Origin: Euborellia annulipes
Taxonomy: Eukaryota > Arthropoda > Insecta > Dermaptera > Anisolabididae
Length of the DNA: 64,000 nucleotides
Assembly (NCBI GenBank): GCA_023213315.1
Contig: JAKCPI010002418.1
Location: 1-64,000 of the forward strand
Reading direction: 5' to 3'
Shown here one piece after another: positions 32,870 to 43,714 of this stretch. The stretch's first letter is position 1. The number at the start of each line of letters is the position of its first letter. The notes under the pieces are model-generated. The model saw nothing but the letters and a program-made list of their open reading frames with translations, was not told where the DNA came from and made no database searches. The translations under genes were made by a program, and so were the position numbers.

Positions 32870-33056
32870 CCGCACTCACACTACTCCATCACAACAGCCC
32901 CCAATATTTCCAATGGTCTCAAAGCAGTTTCAAAGGGTGTCGAGACGCGATTCCCTGGTCGAGACTCACAGTCTCTCCCCCACTAATTTCCCCTGTCTTC
33001 AAACGCAAACGGTTTGCCCGAGTTCTTCGTCCGGGATTATCGTTCTATTATCTTAA
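32870..33056 (+). CDS. Possible terminal coding exon d
   Basis: Preceded by an excellent acceptor (TTTTTCCCCTCTTTTGTTTCTAG) whose pyrimidine tract is uninterrupted. The segment is clearly GC-richer than its flanks and open in two frames. The frame starting at 32871 gives THTTPSQQPPIFPM, KQFQRVSRRDSLVETHS and ends GIIVLLS at TAA 33054-33056; the alternative frame runs to TGA at 33060. An AATAAA lies at about 33140. No family recognised. It would be the last exon of a host gene transcribed rightward, but no upstream exon has been identified. Confidence 0.35.
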
Positions 33057-33190
33057 TTGATTTTTTGTTTGTAATTACTGAAGACAATATTTATTCTTCC
33101 TTATTAGAAATGTATAGACAATTAAAATATAATTTAAAAAATAAACTTGCTTCACATTCCTTTTATCAGAAAATATGTATGTAGATAATA

Positions 33191-33868
33191 TTTTTACTTT
33201 CTCTTACCTATGTATATATGTAATATATATATAGAGAGAAAGTATTGGATTCATGTCAAAAATTCGATGTAGAGATTTTGATGGATCTTCACGTTTTGAG
33301 GTCCCCTGAATCCAAAAAAGTGGTTTTCGCGACATGGTCTGTCTGTGGGTGTGTGGGTGGGTGGGTGGGTGTGTGGGTGTGTGTCAAATTTTAAGCATGA
33401 AGGAATTGAGCTATGAGACTGAAATTTTATATTTAAGTTAAACACCCCCGGGACCGGAAAAATAAGCTTTTAATCAAAATCGGCCAAAGAGTACTAGTAC
33501 TTTACTGATGTACTTTTTCAGTTTTTTTCGATTTTCTCAAAATTCGCTCTAACGATTTTGATTAAAATTCAAAAATCAATTATTTTTTAGATGCTCTTTC
33601 AAATGTATATTCTCGTTTTGCCCTCAAAATTGTTTGAAGCACACTTTACTCTTGTGCTTCTTAGGAAAGATAGGAGAAATGGTTGCCCTGGTAACAAAAT
33701 ATAAATATTTTCCCATACTTATAAATTTTACATCTGAATTCAAATATTCCTTACTGCCGGGAACTAAATACATGTCGACACAAAAAATCTGGTGTGACAA
33801 GCACAGTACACAACTTTCGATTACCGAAAAAGTTGTGTGCTGTGCGCCAGTCACACCAGATTTTTTTT
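33191..33868 (+). mobile_element. Family B, full-length copy
   Basis: TTTTTACTTTCTCTTACC start, AT tract, (GTGG)n-type microsatellite at 33349-33381, full centre and hairpin with a short loop (TCTGGTGTGACAAGC...GCCAGTCACACCAGATTTTTTT). One of the best-preserved copies. Confidence 0.9.
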
Positions 33869-34463
33869 ATTATGATAATAAACTTTTATTATACTTTATA
33901 TAAAATGTGCAAGTATAAACAAATAATAATTCATTTTAAATCAAATGCAGGTTGACCTTTTATAATGTGTTTAACCATTTTAATTAGCAAATATTATTAA
34001 ATATAAACTACTAAAGTTCAAGATCATAAAAGAAACTATGTTATTTTTAAATTATACTTTCACACCTTGATAGCCCAACTAATTGCCCATTAAAATTATG
34101 AAACCAGAAATTTTTATAAGTTTTTTTTTTAATAGATTCCTCTACTTGATTTTGTAAAAAAATTTGCGAATGTTTCCCAATGGGAAAATTCAAAATTTTA
34201 AAATTTAATTACCCTCTTTAGAAAAAGAATTCCTTTGTGAAAAATTGTGGTTCATTGCTTATCCCCTATTTATAACGGGAGTTCCATAAAAAGAAAGCGT
34301 GACGGACAGATAGACATACTATTATTATATATCGAGAATGTCTTATTATGGTGATTATTTATAGATTGTGAGATGATCAATGCCAACACAAATCAGACTA
34401 AAATACTTGGCAATTTCCCAAATTTACGTGGCAGGTGAGAAATTCTATTAAATTATTATTAAC
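33869..34463. other. No gene seen
   Basis: AT-rich non-coding sequence. GACGGACAGATAGACATAC at 34301 resembles the tail of repeat E. Confidence 0.35.
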
Positions 34464-34961
34464 TAGCCGCGTCGCCCGCCTTCGGCGGGCTTCGCGCCTA
34501 GCCGGGGGCTTCGCCCCCCTGGACCCCCCTCCAGCTGGCTCGGGCCCGCCTGCGGCGGACCCTCGCCTTTTCTTATTTATGAGAACCCGTGGCGCCCGCC
34601 TTTGCATATAGACAGGGGGCTTCGCGCCCCTGGACCCCCTCCAGCTGGCTCGGGCCCGCCTGCGGCGGACCCTCGCCCTTTCTTCTTAATTATGAAAAAA
34701 AAATTATCATTACTATTCCAAACCAGTGCCTGTTTGAAGATTTGTTTACATTCATGGAATACACAAATGAAAAGAATACTTAAATATTTCTCTATACATT
34801 TCCTATGGGAGAAATCGTAACTTTAAAAATTAATAACTCAAAAAGTTATGGCAATTTCGGAATGAAAATAATTTTCCTGTAATCCCGAGAAGGTCCTCTT
34901 TATGGATAAAAAATTTCATTTCAAAATTCCAACGGGAAGTTGCCTAAATAGAGCGTGACAG

Positions 34962-34992
<31 letters not shown>

Positions 34993-35019
34993 TACGGACA
35001 TTAGTGAATTATATATATA
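34464..35019 (+). repeat. Repeat E, long copy with duplicated head
   Basis: Head AACTAGCCGCGTCGCCCGCC followed by GCCCGCCTTCGGCGGGC and GGGGGCTTCGCCCCC hairpins. A block of about 110 bp (GGGGGCTTCG... to GGACCCTCGCC) is present twice. Then come AAAATAATTTTCCTGTAATC, CAACGGGAAGTTGCC, a GACAGACA run and end ACGGACATTAGTGAATTATA. Confidence 0.7.
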
Positions 35020-35037
35020 GATTATTTAAGTGAGTCC

Positions 35038-35245
35038 TTGGGCCATAGCACAGTGGAAGAGTACTCGCCTCTTGTGCTTAAGGATAATTTGGATATCAAA
35101 TGGCTTAAATAAGAATGCCTGGACCCTCAATAGATATATTAAACATACGAGTATCAATCAAATGGCCTAAGTTGCCGAAAAGACTGTATGTATGTGTGTG
35201 TGTGAATGAGAAAAAAGTCTGAGTGTTTTTATTAAAAAAAATAAT
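35038..35245 (+). mobile_element. SINE with a third tRNA-like head and family 1 tail
   Basis: Head GGGCCATAGCACAGTGGAAG (A-box region) is joined to the SINE 1 palindrome region, AATGCCTGGACCCTCAATAG, and tail ATGGCCTAAGTTGCCGAAAA with a GT-rich end. The B box is missing. A related head fragment is at 31003-31045. Confidence 0.6.
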
Positions 35246-35267
35246 AATAATAATAAGATATATACAT

Positions 35268-35487
35268 TTCAAAGAGCATTTAAAAAATAATTTATTTATG
35301 AATTTTAATCAAAATTGATAAAGAAAATTCTGGAAAAGTCGAAAAAAACTAGAAAAATTAATCAGGAATGTATTAGAACTCTTTGCCCGATTTGATTGAA
35401 ATCCCTCAAGATGCGTGTGGAATTTTGAATAAAATTTGTAAAAGAATACTAGTACTTTATTGATGTACTTTATTTAGTTTATTTTCG
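35268..35487 (-). mobile_element. Family B internal fragment
   Basis: Contains TTTCAAAGAGCATTTAAAAA, AATCAAAATTGATA, GTCGAAAAAAACT, and then a plus-oriented ACTAGTACTTTATTGATGTA at the end, so it may be two pieces. Confidence 0.5.
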
Positions 35488-35489
35488 TC

Positions 35490-35610
35490 CCATATATGAA
35501 AATATAGAGAGAGAAAGTATTGGTTTCATGTCAAAAATTCGATGTCGAGATTTTGATGGATCTTCACGTTTTGAGGTCCCCTGAATCCAAAAAGTGGTTT
35601 TCGCGACATG

Positions 35611-35644
<34 letters not shown>

Positions 35645-36498
35645 TGTCTGTCTGTCTGTCTGTCTGTCTGTGTGTGTGTGTGTGTGTTCAATTTTAAGCA
35701 TGAAGGAATTGAGCTAGGAGGCTGAAATTTTATATTTAAGTTAAACACCCCCGGGACGACAAAATAAGCTTTTAATCAAAATCGGCCAAAAAGTACTAGT
35801 ACTTTACTGATGTACTTTTTCAGTTTTTTTCGATTTTCTCAAAATTCGCTCTAACGATTTTGATTAAAATTCAAAAATCAATTATTTTTTAGATGCTCTT
35901 TCAAATGTATATTCTCGTTTTGCCCTCAAAATTGTTTGAAGCACACTTTACTCTTGTGCTTCATAGGAAAGATAGGAGAAATAAATGGTTGCCATGGTAA
36001 CCGAATTTAAATCTTTTTCTTTTTATTAGATTAAAAATCAATTATTATTTAAACGCCCATTTTTTTTTCGGAGAAAACATATCTCTCTCTCTCACAAAAC
36101 TATCTTCTCTCTTTCTACGGTTTTAAATTTTTCTACCTTATCTTCGCATTTGACCAATGTTAATTTCTATAGGGATTTGTATGTTAATTTCGATTCAAAA
36201 GGGGGTCCCCTTTAGAACTTTTTACGCATTTAAAATTTTTTTTCCAATTCTTATGAAATTTTGTATTTATTTACGATTCTATATTGTGTATAAAATGTCC
36301 AAATATGAGATTAAAATTTTGAAAAATAACCATAGTTTATTTGAAGCAGTCAACATTTAAAATGCAAGTTTGAAACTAAGGTGCTATCGGAAACTAAATA
36401 TATCTCGACACAAAAAATCTGGTGTGACCAGCAATCGCAACTTTCTCTTACCGAAGGGTAAGAGAAAGTTGTGTGCTTCCCATCACACCAGATTTTTT
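35490..36498 (+). mobile_element. Family B' (long variant), full-length copy
   Basis: 5' half as in B with a (CTGT)n microsatellite at 35616-35670. After the ATGGTTGCCATGGTAAC block it continues into a variant-specific segment (36010-36400) containing TTCTATAGGGATTTGTATGT and GAAGCAGTCAACAT, then a perfect-stem hairpin end (ACTTTCTCTTACC/GGTAAGAGAAAGT) to TCACACCAGATTTTTT. Confidence 0.85.
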
Positions 36499-36655
36499 CG
36501 ATTATTTCCAAATTCTATTTATCGATTTTAATTAATTCTTGGCTGACATCCTCTCTCCCTTCATCATTTGAATCGCTGAACAGCCACTTCTCTTTATCAA
36601 CATCTTTAATTAAAATTTATTAAAATCGTTATAAAAAAAAAAATCAAAAAACTAA

Positions 36656-36903
36656 AAAAAGTACTTCGATAAAGTACTAGTACTTTTTGGCCGATTTTGT
36701 TTAAAAGCTTATTTTCATGACTCAGGGAGGGGGTGACTATCTTAAATATAAAATTTCAGCCTCATAGCTCAAATTCTTCATTCTTTAAATTGAACAAACA
36801 CAGATAGACACACACACAGAGGCAGACTATTTACTGTCTATTGCCACTTTTTTGGACTTAGGGGACCTCAAAACTTGCATTTCCATCACCCATCAAAATC
36901 TTA
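36656..36903 (-). mobile_element. Family B 5'-half fragment
   Basis: GTACTAGTACTTTTTGGCCG, the AGCTCAAATTCTTCAT block, a (CA)n run and GGGGACCTCAAAACTTG in minus orientation; the terminal ACTTTCTC part is missing. Confidence 0.65.
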
Positions 36904-36919
36904 GAGAATAATCACTTGC

Positions 36920-37073
36920 CTGTGATGAATTAAAAACAGCAGAAGCTAGAGCCGCCTTGGAAGCAGGCATCCACACGTCTGAGGTGCCCCGTTGGAAGCT
37001 GCTGCCAGTACCGCCGGGGTCGAAGGACGAGAGGGCAACTGATGGGCAGTGATGGTAGAAGACAGGAAACAAT
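36920..37073 (-). CDS. Possible internal coding exon b
   Basis: On minus it has a strong acceptor (TTTCTTTTTAACAG at 37074) and ends at CAG|GCAAGT, a GC-type donor (a GT donor four bases further is possible). The 154-bp segment is GC-rich and open throughout in the frame with one leading base. Visible: LFPVFYHHCPSVALSSFDPG, then GTSDVWMPASKAALASAVFN. A second frame is open until a TAA near the end. No family recognised. Its phase does not join directly to exon a, so at least one more exon, a different donor, or a non-coding transcript must be assumed. Confidence 0.4.
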
Positions 37074-37300
37074 CTGTTAAAAAGAAATTAGATATTATTT
37101 CAAGTTTACAAGAAAGTGAATTATAATTATTGTAAGATATTTAAAAATTAATTAATCTATAAAAAATAAGCAAAGTCAATCTTGAACAATTATAATTAGC
37201 ATTTCAAAAAAAATTCATCTTTTTCCCATGATTTAGAGTAAAAAAATGATAGGCTACAATTCCAGTGCTTTGTAAATTTTTAATTTGTTTTGGACTAGAT

Positions 37301-37400
37301 CAGCGGTTCCCAACCCGTGGGCCGCGGCCTAGTTGTGGGCTGCGGGCTGATTGGAACTAGGCCGCGGACGTCTAATGAAAGATAAAAATTATTACTTATA
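37301..37400 (+). mobile_element. hAT terminal fragment
   Basis: CAGCGGTTCCCAACCCGTGG followed by GCCGCGGCCTA is a classic hAT left end. No right end found. Confidence 0.6.
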
Positions 37401-37667
37401 ATTAAAGAGCCGAAAAAAAGTCTTTCGACTTTTGTCAATTTTGAGACTTTTCCAGAAACGTTTTTTGGGATTTTCAAAAACGACGTTTGCGACTTTTTTT
37501 ACGCTTTTTTTGCCTGTCAGAGACTTTTTTTTTGAAAAAAGCGACTTTTTTCAAATTTTTTAATATAATATACATTTTTTTAATTTTGCATTTTGGGCCG
37601 AAGCCATTGAGTTTTTTTTTTTTTTTTTTTTAATTTATTTATGGCATTTTTCGGCCATTTAGAGCCG
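37401..37667. other. No gene seen
   Basis: T-rich sequence with a reiterated CGACTTTT motif (37420-37545) and a poly-T run at 37612-37632. Confidence 0.4.
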
Positions 37668-37675
37668 GTCCCTAT

Positions 37676-37931
37676 CAAGGGCGGTCCTAGCCTTACATTT
37701 TGGGGGGGGGGTCACTGTTTTTTTTTTTTTTTTATAGTATAAATAAATGGGCCTGGACCCCAATAAATATATATTAATCAAATATGAGTATCGTTTAAGT
37801 CTTAAATGGCCAAAGTTGCCGAAAAGATTGTGTGAATGGGAGAGTGAGTGGGAAAAAAGTGTGTGTTAAAAAAAAAGATTTTGGGGGGGGGGGTCACGAC
37901 CCCCTTGACCCCCCCTCTGGGACCGCCCTTG
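37676..37931. mobile_element. hAT-type MITE with 8-bp duplication GTCCCTAT
   Basis: CAAGGGCGGTCC at the left and GGACCGCCCTTG at the right, flanked by GTCCCTAT at 37668-37675 and 37932-37939. The middle (about 37740-37880) holds a SINE 1 tail fragment (TGGCCAAAGTTGCCGAAAAG). Confidence 0.9.
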
Positions 37932-37987
37932 GTCCCTATTTAATTCAATTGATTTGTATCCAAATCAATTAGGTTTTCGGGGAAAAA

Positions 37988-38036
37988 TACACCAGCGGTT
38001 GCTTTCCACATTAAAATAATTTATTTTGCAATGTCT
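37988..38036 (+). repeat. Fragment of the hammerhead-bearing repeat
   Basis: ACCAGCGGTTGCTTTCCACA then TTAAAATAATTTATT matches the outer part of the 31526 arm. The ribozyme-like core is missing. Confidence 0.55.
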
Positions 38037-38134
38037 TCTCATTTTTAAATTTTATAATTTAAAATACGCTCCACAGTGGATATTTAAAAAAATTTCAATA
38101 AATTTTTACTTTCTCTTATCTTAACATGCATTTT

Positions 38135-38573
38135 AGGGTGGGCCTTATTCATAGAGGTCATATTTTTTCCATCGCCTTTGAACTTTGAGAATTTTCAAGA
38201 TTTTTCTAAAACTTTAAGCATTCCCTTTGTTTTCGTCCACAAGGGACTAAATTAATTTCAAATTACAATAAAACTAGAAATTTATTATTTAGAATATTTT
38301 ATTGCTTAAAATTACCTCAAATAATACATAAATAATAGAACAAATTGGGATAGATTAAAGTGTTTCATCTGTCAAAGTTCCTCGGCATAAATCTGTTTAT
38401 ACTGGTATTTCTTTTTCATTTCATATTTATTTGTCAATCGTATTTTTCAGTTCGATTATATAAAATTATATTTAACAAATATGGGAGTAGTTTAGTGTTT
38501 GATTAAATCCGAATTGAGGTATTCATGAATTTAAATGAATAGGTCTCGAAAATTATTTAAATAAAATTATATT
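38135..38573 (+). repeat. Unclassified dispersed repeat, shorter copy
   Basis: Direct-repeat partner of 30590-31320, lacking the roughly 180-bp middle segment present there. Confidence 0.65.
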
Positions 38574-38650
38574 CAAGTTGTCCAAGTTATCAAAACAAAG
38601 TGTACAGTGAGTTCTTCAAGGGTATTTCTTTTACTTTTTCATATTATTAA

Positions 38651-38775
38651 TTTTTACTTTCTCTTACCTCAATATATATGTTAATATATAGAGAGAGAAA
38701 GTATTGGATTCATGTCAAAAATTCGATGTCGAAATTTTGATGGATCTTCACGTTTTGAGGTCCACTGAATCCAAA
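38651..38775 (+). mobile_element. Family B, left part of an interrupted copy
   Basis: TTTTTACTTTCTCTTACC to CTGAATCCAAAA. It resumes at about 39853 with AGTGGTTTTCGC, after a nested B' copy. Confidence 0.85.
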
Positions 38776-39650
38776 AAATCTGGTGTGACTGGCGCACAGC
38801 ACACAACTTTCTCTTACCCTTCGGTAAGAGAAAGTTGTGCACCGTGCTGGTCACACCAGATTTTTTGTGTCGAGATATATTTAGTTTCCGATAGCACCTT
38901 AGTTTCAAACTTGCATTTTAAATGTTGACTGCTTCAAATAAACTATGGTTATTTTTCAAAATTTTAATCTCATATTTGGACATTTTATACACAATATAGA
39001 ATCGTAAATAAATACAACATTTCATAAGAATTGGAAAAAAAAATTTTAAATGCCTAAAAAAGTTCTAAAGGGACCCCCCTTTTGAATCGAAATTAACATA
39101 CAAATCCCTATAGGAAATTAACATTGTTCCTATGCGAAGATAAGGTGGAAAGGGAATTTAAAAAGAGTAGAGAGAGACGATAATGTTTGCAAGTGAGAGA
39201 GAGACATATATGTTTTCTTTGAAACAATTAAAGACACAAATAAATTTAAAAAAAAAAAAATAATAATAATTGATTTTTAATCTAATAAGAAGAAAAAGAT
39301 TTAAATTCCGTTACCATGGCAACCATTTCTATCTTTCCTATGAAGAACAAGAGTAAAGTGGACTTCAGAAGATTTCAACGGCAAAATGAGAATATACATT
39401 TTAAAGAGCATCTAAAAAATAATTGATTTATGAATTTTAAAAAAAATCCTTGGAGGGAATTTTGAGAAAATCGAAAAAAACTGAAAAAGTACATCGGTAA
39501 AGTACTAGTACTTTTTGGCCGATTTTGTTCAAAAGCTTATTTTGAGATTCTTCAAAGGTACCTAAGTTAAATATAAAATTTCAATCCGCTAGCTCAACTC
39601 CTTCATGCTAAAAATCTGTCCACACACACACACACACAGACACACACACA

Positions 39651-39690
<40 letters not shown>

Positions 39691-39855
39691 TACACACACA
39701 CACACACACACAGACCAATTTGCGGGACCCACTTTTTTTGGACTCAGGGGACCTCAAAACATGTATATCCATCAAAATCTCGACATCGAATTTTTGACAT
39801 GATCGCAATACTTTCTCTCTCTATATATTTCATATATAGGGTACGAGAAAGTAAA
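38776..39855 (-). mobile_element. Family B', full-length copy nested in family B
   Basis: Starts with hairpin AATCTGGTGTGACTGG...GTCACACCAGATTTTTT, passes the variant-specific region (38890-39300), the centre, a long (CA)n tract (39618-39715), and ends GGTACGAGAAAGTAAAA. Its ends fall exactly at an A run in the host family B copy; no target duplication beyond A's can be seen. Confidence 0.85.
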
Positions 39856-40365
39856 AAGTGGTTTTCGCATCATGGTCTGTGTGTGTGTCTGTGAACAAAA
39901 TATCTCAAGAACGAAAAGAGCTAGGAGGTTGAAATTTTATATTTAAGTTAGGCACTCCCATGGTACGTGACACGAAGCTTTTAATCAAAATCGGCCAAAG
40001 AGTACTAGTACTTTACTGATACACTTTTTCAGTTTTTTTCGATTTTCTCTAAATATGCTCCAACGATTTTTTTTTAAATTCAAAAATCAATTATTTTTTA
40101 GATTCTCTTTAAAATGTATATTCTCATTTTGTCATTGAAATCTTCTGAAGACCACTTTACTCTTGTACTCCATAGAAAAGATAGGAGAAATGGTTGCCAT
40201 GGTAACAAAATATAAATATTTTCCCATACTTATAAATTTTACATCTTGAAAATCGATTGTACCATACTGTCGGAAACTAAATACATGTCGACACAAAAAA
40301 TCTGGTCTGACAAGCACAGTACACAACTTTCGATTACCGAAGGCGACCAGTCACACCAGATTTTT
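39853..40365 (+). mobile_element. Family B, right part of the interrupted copy
   Basis: Continues from GTGGTTTTCGCATCATGG through the centre to a shortened hairpin ending CCAGTCACACCAGATTTTT. Confidence 0.85.
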
Positions 40366-41470
40366 AAATTTGACACCGACTTTTTACTGACTATTTGATT
40401 TTTAAGACGATTTTTTTCCGAAAATAAGATACTTTTTTTCCGCTCATCTGCTTATAATAATAAGAATAAACGAGCTTTTTCAACTTTAGTTTTCTTGAAA
40501 AATAAATACAGAGATAAACTGAAGGTTTGTACAGGAGAATTAATGTTTTTTGAATTTATTGCTTACATGATCACAAAAATGTGTGGTCCATTAATCGATT
40601 TACCGGAAGCAGTTCTGGAATTAATATTCATCACTAACTGGTTCTTTCCTTTTTATGTCTATGTACCAGCTTGGTAAAGTAGATTGTAAAATAATAAATT
40701 TCAATATTTTAAACTAAACTTCCATGTGAGAAAATTATTTATTTGCATTTTTAATAGAAATTCTTTGCAGATGCAAAAGAAGACGGACTTGTAACTTTTT
40801 GGAAATTTTATTAAAATTATTAATTTCGATTTAAAGCACGGGTTCTAAAATGCATTTGATTGAATTGTTAATTAGAAGATATTATCAATTAATTTCTTAT
40901 CAAAGTCATCATCACCTAATAATAATTACATAGCACTTAAAATGAGAAGATTGTCGTGCACACCATTTGCTTGTAAAGTGAGGTGCGAGAGTTTCTATCG
41001 ACATTAATCAAAGTTTGATCATTTGGCACGATTAAGGTCCAAATCGCCTGTCAAATAAATCATAGAATCTATTCGGTCATGTCAAGTCCGTCAATCTAAC
41101 CGGATGGGGGCCATTGGCCCCTTCAGTCCCCCGCCCAGTCGCTTACTCCGGCAAAAAATCGCCAACATGATAGATATTAATTGGATGTTAAATAATAACA
41201 AATTTATGGCCGATTTAATGTTTTATATATGACTGATGATTTAATGTTGACCGTTTTTATTTTAAATTAATAATTTACCGTATATCTGAGAATGGAGATG
41301 GATATTAATCAAGAAGAGGAAGGATTTATAGTTGAAAGCAAACTAAATGAATTTAATGAGAGTAATTAATTTCCAATATAATGCTTTTCGCATATTATTT
41401 TTAAGTGCTGACTTAAGAAGGTCTAGCCAATCAGGAAGTTTGATTTGAACAGTCAAGTCTGTCAATAGAT
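40366..41470. other. No supported gene
   Basis: A 60-codon plus frame at 40495-40677 is non-repetitive with a possible acceptor (AAATACAG) before it, but has no recognised domain. The remainder is AT-rich. Confidence 0.3.
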
Positions 41471-41627
41471 TATTACTTTCTCTTACCTAGGTATATATGT
41501 AATATATATATAGAGAGAAAGTATTGAATTCATGTCAAAAATTCGATATCGAGATTTTGATGGATATACACGTTTTGAGTTCCCTGAATCCAAAAAAAGC
41601 GGTTTTCGCAACATGGTCTGACTGTGG
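41471..41627 (+). mobile_element. Family B, 5'-end fragment
   Basis: ACTTTCTCTTACCTAGG, AT tract, GAGAAAGTATTGAATTCATG and the TTTTCGCAACATGGTCTG block; then unrelated sequence. Confidence 0.8.
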
Positions 41628-42868
41628 AAAATAAAATAATCCACTGATAGATGTGGTAGTTTAAAATAAGCTTTCTGAATGGCTACAGACACTTGTTAAA
41701 AGATAAAAAGACTTCTGAGAAAGAAAAATAATTGAACCGCTTCAACTCACACTTCTTTTTAATATTCAACCTGGGCACCAGGCTCTGAACGATATAAAAG
41801 AAGCCTTTGGTAAATATGATTAGGCTTTTTTTATGGAAATCGAATCACTTGAATAATGGGTTAACAAAATTGTTAAGTGCTATACCACAGAAAAAAAGAT
41901 GCTAATAGATATTTTATTTTTAACTAAATAAATTAAATATTTTATTTCATGATTCCGGGGGGCCTATATTAAAAACGAAGCGGTAACTACAATAAGATTT
42001 GACTTTTAAACCGTTTAAAAAAAAATTAGAAATTATAATTCTATTTTCATGTACATCTATATTAGATAATGTTTTGAATTTCGGAATATTTAATGTTTCT
42101 AACGGGTTGTGTTGAAGTATATTTGCACAAATTTAAAAGAAAAAAAATCGAACTTAATTTATTCCCATGACTTGGCAAATTTTTATATATACGAAAACAT
42201 GGAAAAATATTTAAAATTAGGGCATCTGGCCATTTTCTAGTACAGTTGTAAATCTCGAGATTGAGTGTTTTGTTTGCATTTGAAAAGTTGAGTGCCATGA
42301 CTCATCGAGAAAATAATTCAGATTGAGAGATTTACTTTAATAGTATTATCCATTTCTCCCAGGAAATATGAAATTTTTGGCAAAAAATCAAAATCTATTA
42401 TTTAAGGGGGCGAAGGGGGGCCCCCCCCACCCTCCCGCCTCTCGATACCGTCATAGGCGCCCCTGAGCAACTAAGATATAGTCCTGGGACGATAATTTTA
42501 TCATATTCTTTCCAAAGATTGTCTAAAAAAATTGATAGTTTTCTTTTAAAATTATAAAACGGGACCCTAGTTGAGCTTCGCCCCCTCCCCCGTCCTCAAA
42601 GGCTAGTTACGCCGCTGCCATTTAAGCATATAATTTATAGAGAAATAGTATTGGCGTGCTTGGGGGTTTATTATTAATAGGAAGTCAAAATAAGCCCAGG
42701 AGAAAAAAAAAAAACATTAGTGACAGATTAGTGACAGATGCTGAGGTGGATTCGCGTTTCCTTACTCAGGAAAAGACATCATTGTTAGAGTCGGATAGTT
42801 TTTTGCCAAGAGAAGAATCTGAACCTGATTTGTTTTTCAATTCAGGATTAAAAGTTTAATTGCTTTAG
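41628..42868. other. No gene seen
   Basis: AT-rich. C- and G-rich patches at 42405-42450 and 42555-42620 may be remnants of repeat E-like or hAT-like GC-rich elements. Confidence 0.35.
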
Positions 42869-42903
42869 TACTTTCTCTTACCTATATGTATATGTTAATA
42901 TAC

Positions 42904-42960
<57 letters not shown>
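42869..42960 (+). mobile_element. Family B, left end with expanded (AT)n
   Basis: TACTTTCTCTTACC followed by an (AT)n tract to 42960, where the palindromic element begins. The copy resumes at 43717. Confidence 0.85.
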
Positions 42961-42963
<3 letters not shown>

Positions 42964-43714
42964 GTAGACAGATTGTGAAATTAGACAGTTCATGAACTGT
43001 CTAGACATTTCATGAACTGCAGCCAGATCGTGTAATGGTCAAACAGTTACATGATCTGGCTAAAAATTTTAGACAGTTCATGAAATGCAATTGGGCCTTA
43101 GACAGATCGTGTAATGCTCGAGAATTACATGAAATGTCTAAGTTTTTTAGGCAGTTCATGAACTGCCTAACAGCAGTTTTGCCGATCGTGTACCGTTTGT
43201 AAAGCAAATAAAGATCTCGAAAAAAGTCAATTTTTTTCAATATTATTATTATTATCGATTACTAAATTTTCCAAATCTTCCTCACTTTGTAAATCTTGAG
43301 TTAAGGTGCGCGTCTCGGGGTTCTAATTTTGGGAGATTCCAGCGGCCACAAATTTGAAGCTATCTACCTCAATTTTTTTTAAATTAAAGCTATTTAAAAT
43401 GTCTACAACTTATAGAAGCCCTTTTTTTTTATTTTCGAAAAATAAAAGTTTTTTTTTAGATTTATTGCATTAAATTACAAACAGTACACGATCGGCAAAA
43501 CTGCTGTTAGGCAGTTCATGAACTGCCTAAAAAATTTAGACATCTCATGTAATTCTCGAGCATTACACGATCTGTCTAAGGCTCAATTGCATTTCATGAA
43601 CTGTCTAAAATTTTTAGCCAGATCATGTAACTGTTTGACCATTACACGATCTGGCTGCAGTTCATGAAATGTCTAGACAGTTCATGAACTGTCTAATTTC
43701 ACGATCTGTCTACG

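Noticed and set aside
39605..39808. ORFs rich in Thr-His or Val-Cys repeats
   Set aside because: Translations of the (CA)n microsatellite inside family B'. The same applies at 35479-35748, 33251-33445 and 58684-58878.
40495..40677. 60-codon plus ORF as a host exon
   Set aside because: The acceptor is weak, no domain or GC elevation supports it, and it ends at a stop without nearby signals.
43010..43240. 76-codon minus ORF with repeated FMNCL segments
   Set aside because: Produced by the nested palindromes of the foldback element; the repeated segments are the repeated hairpins.
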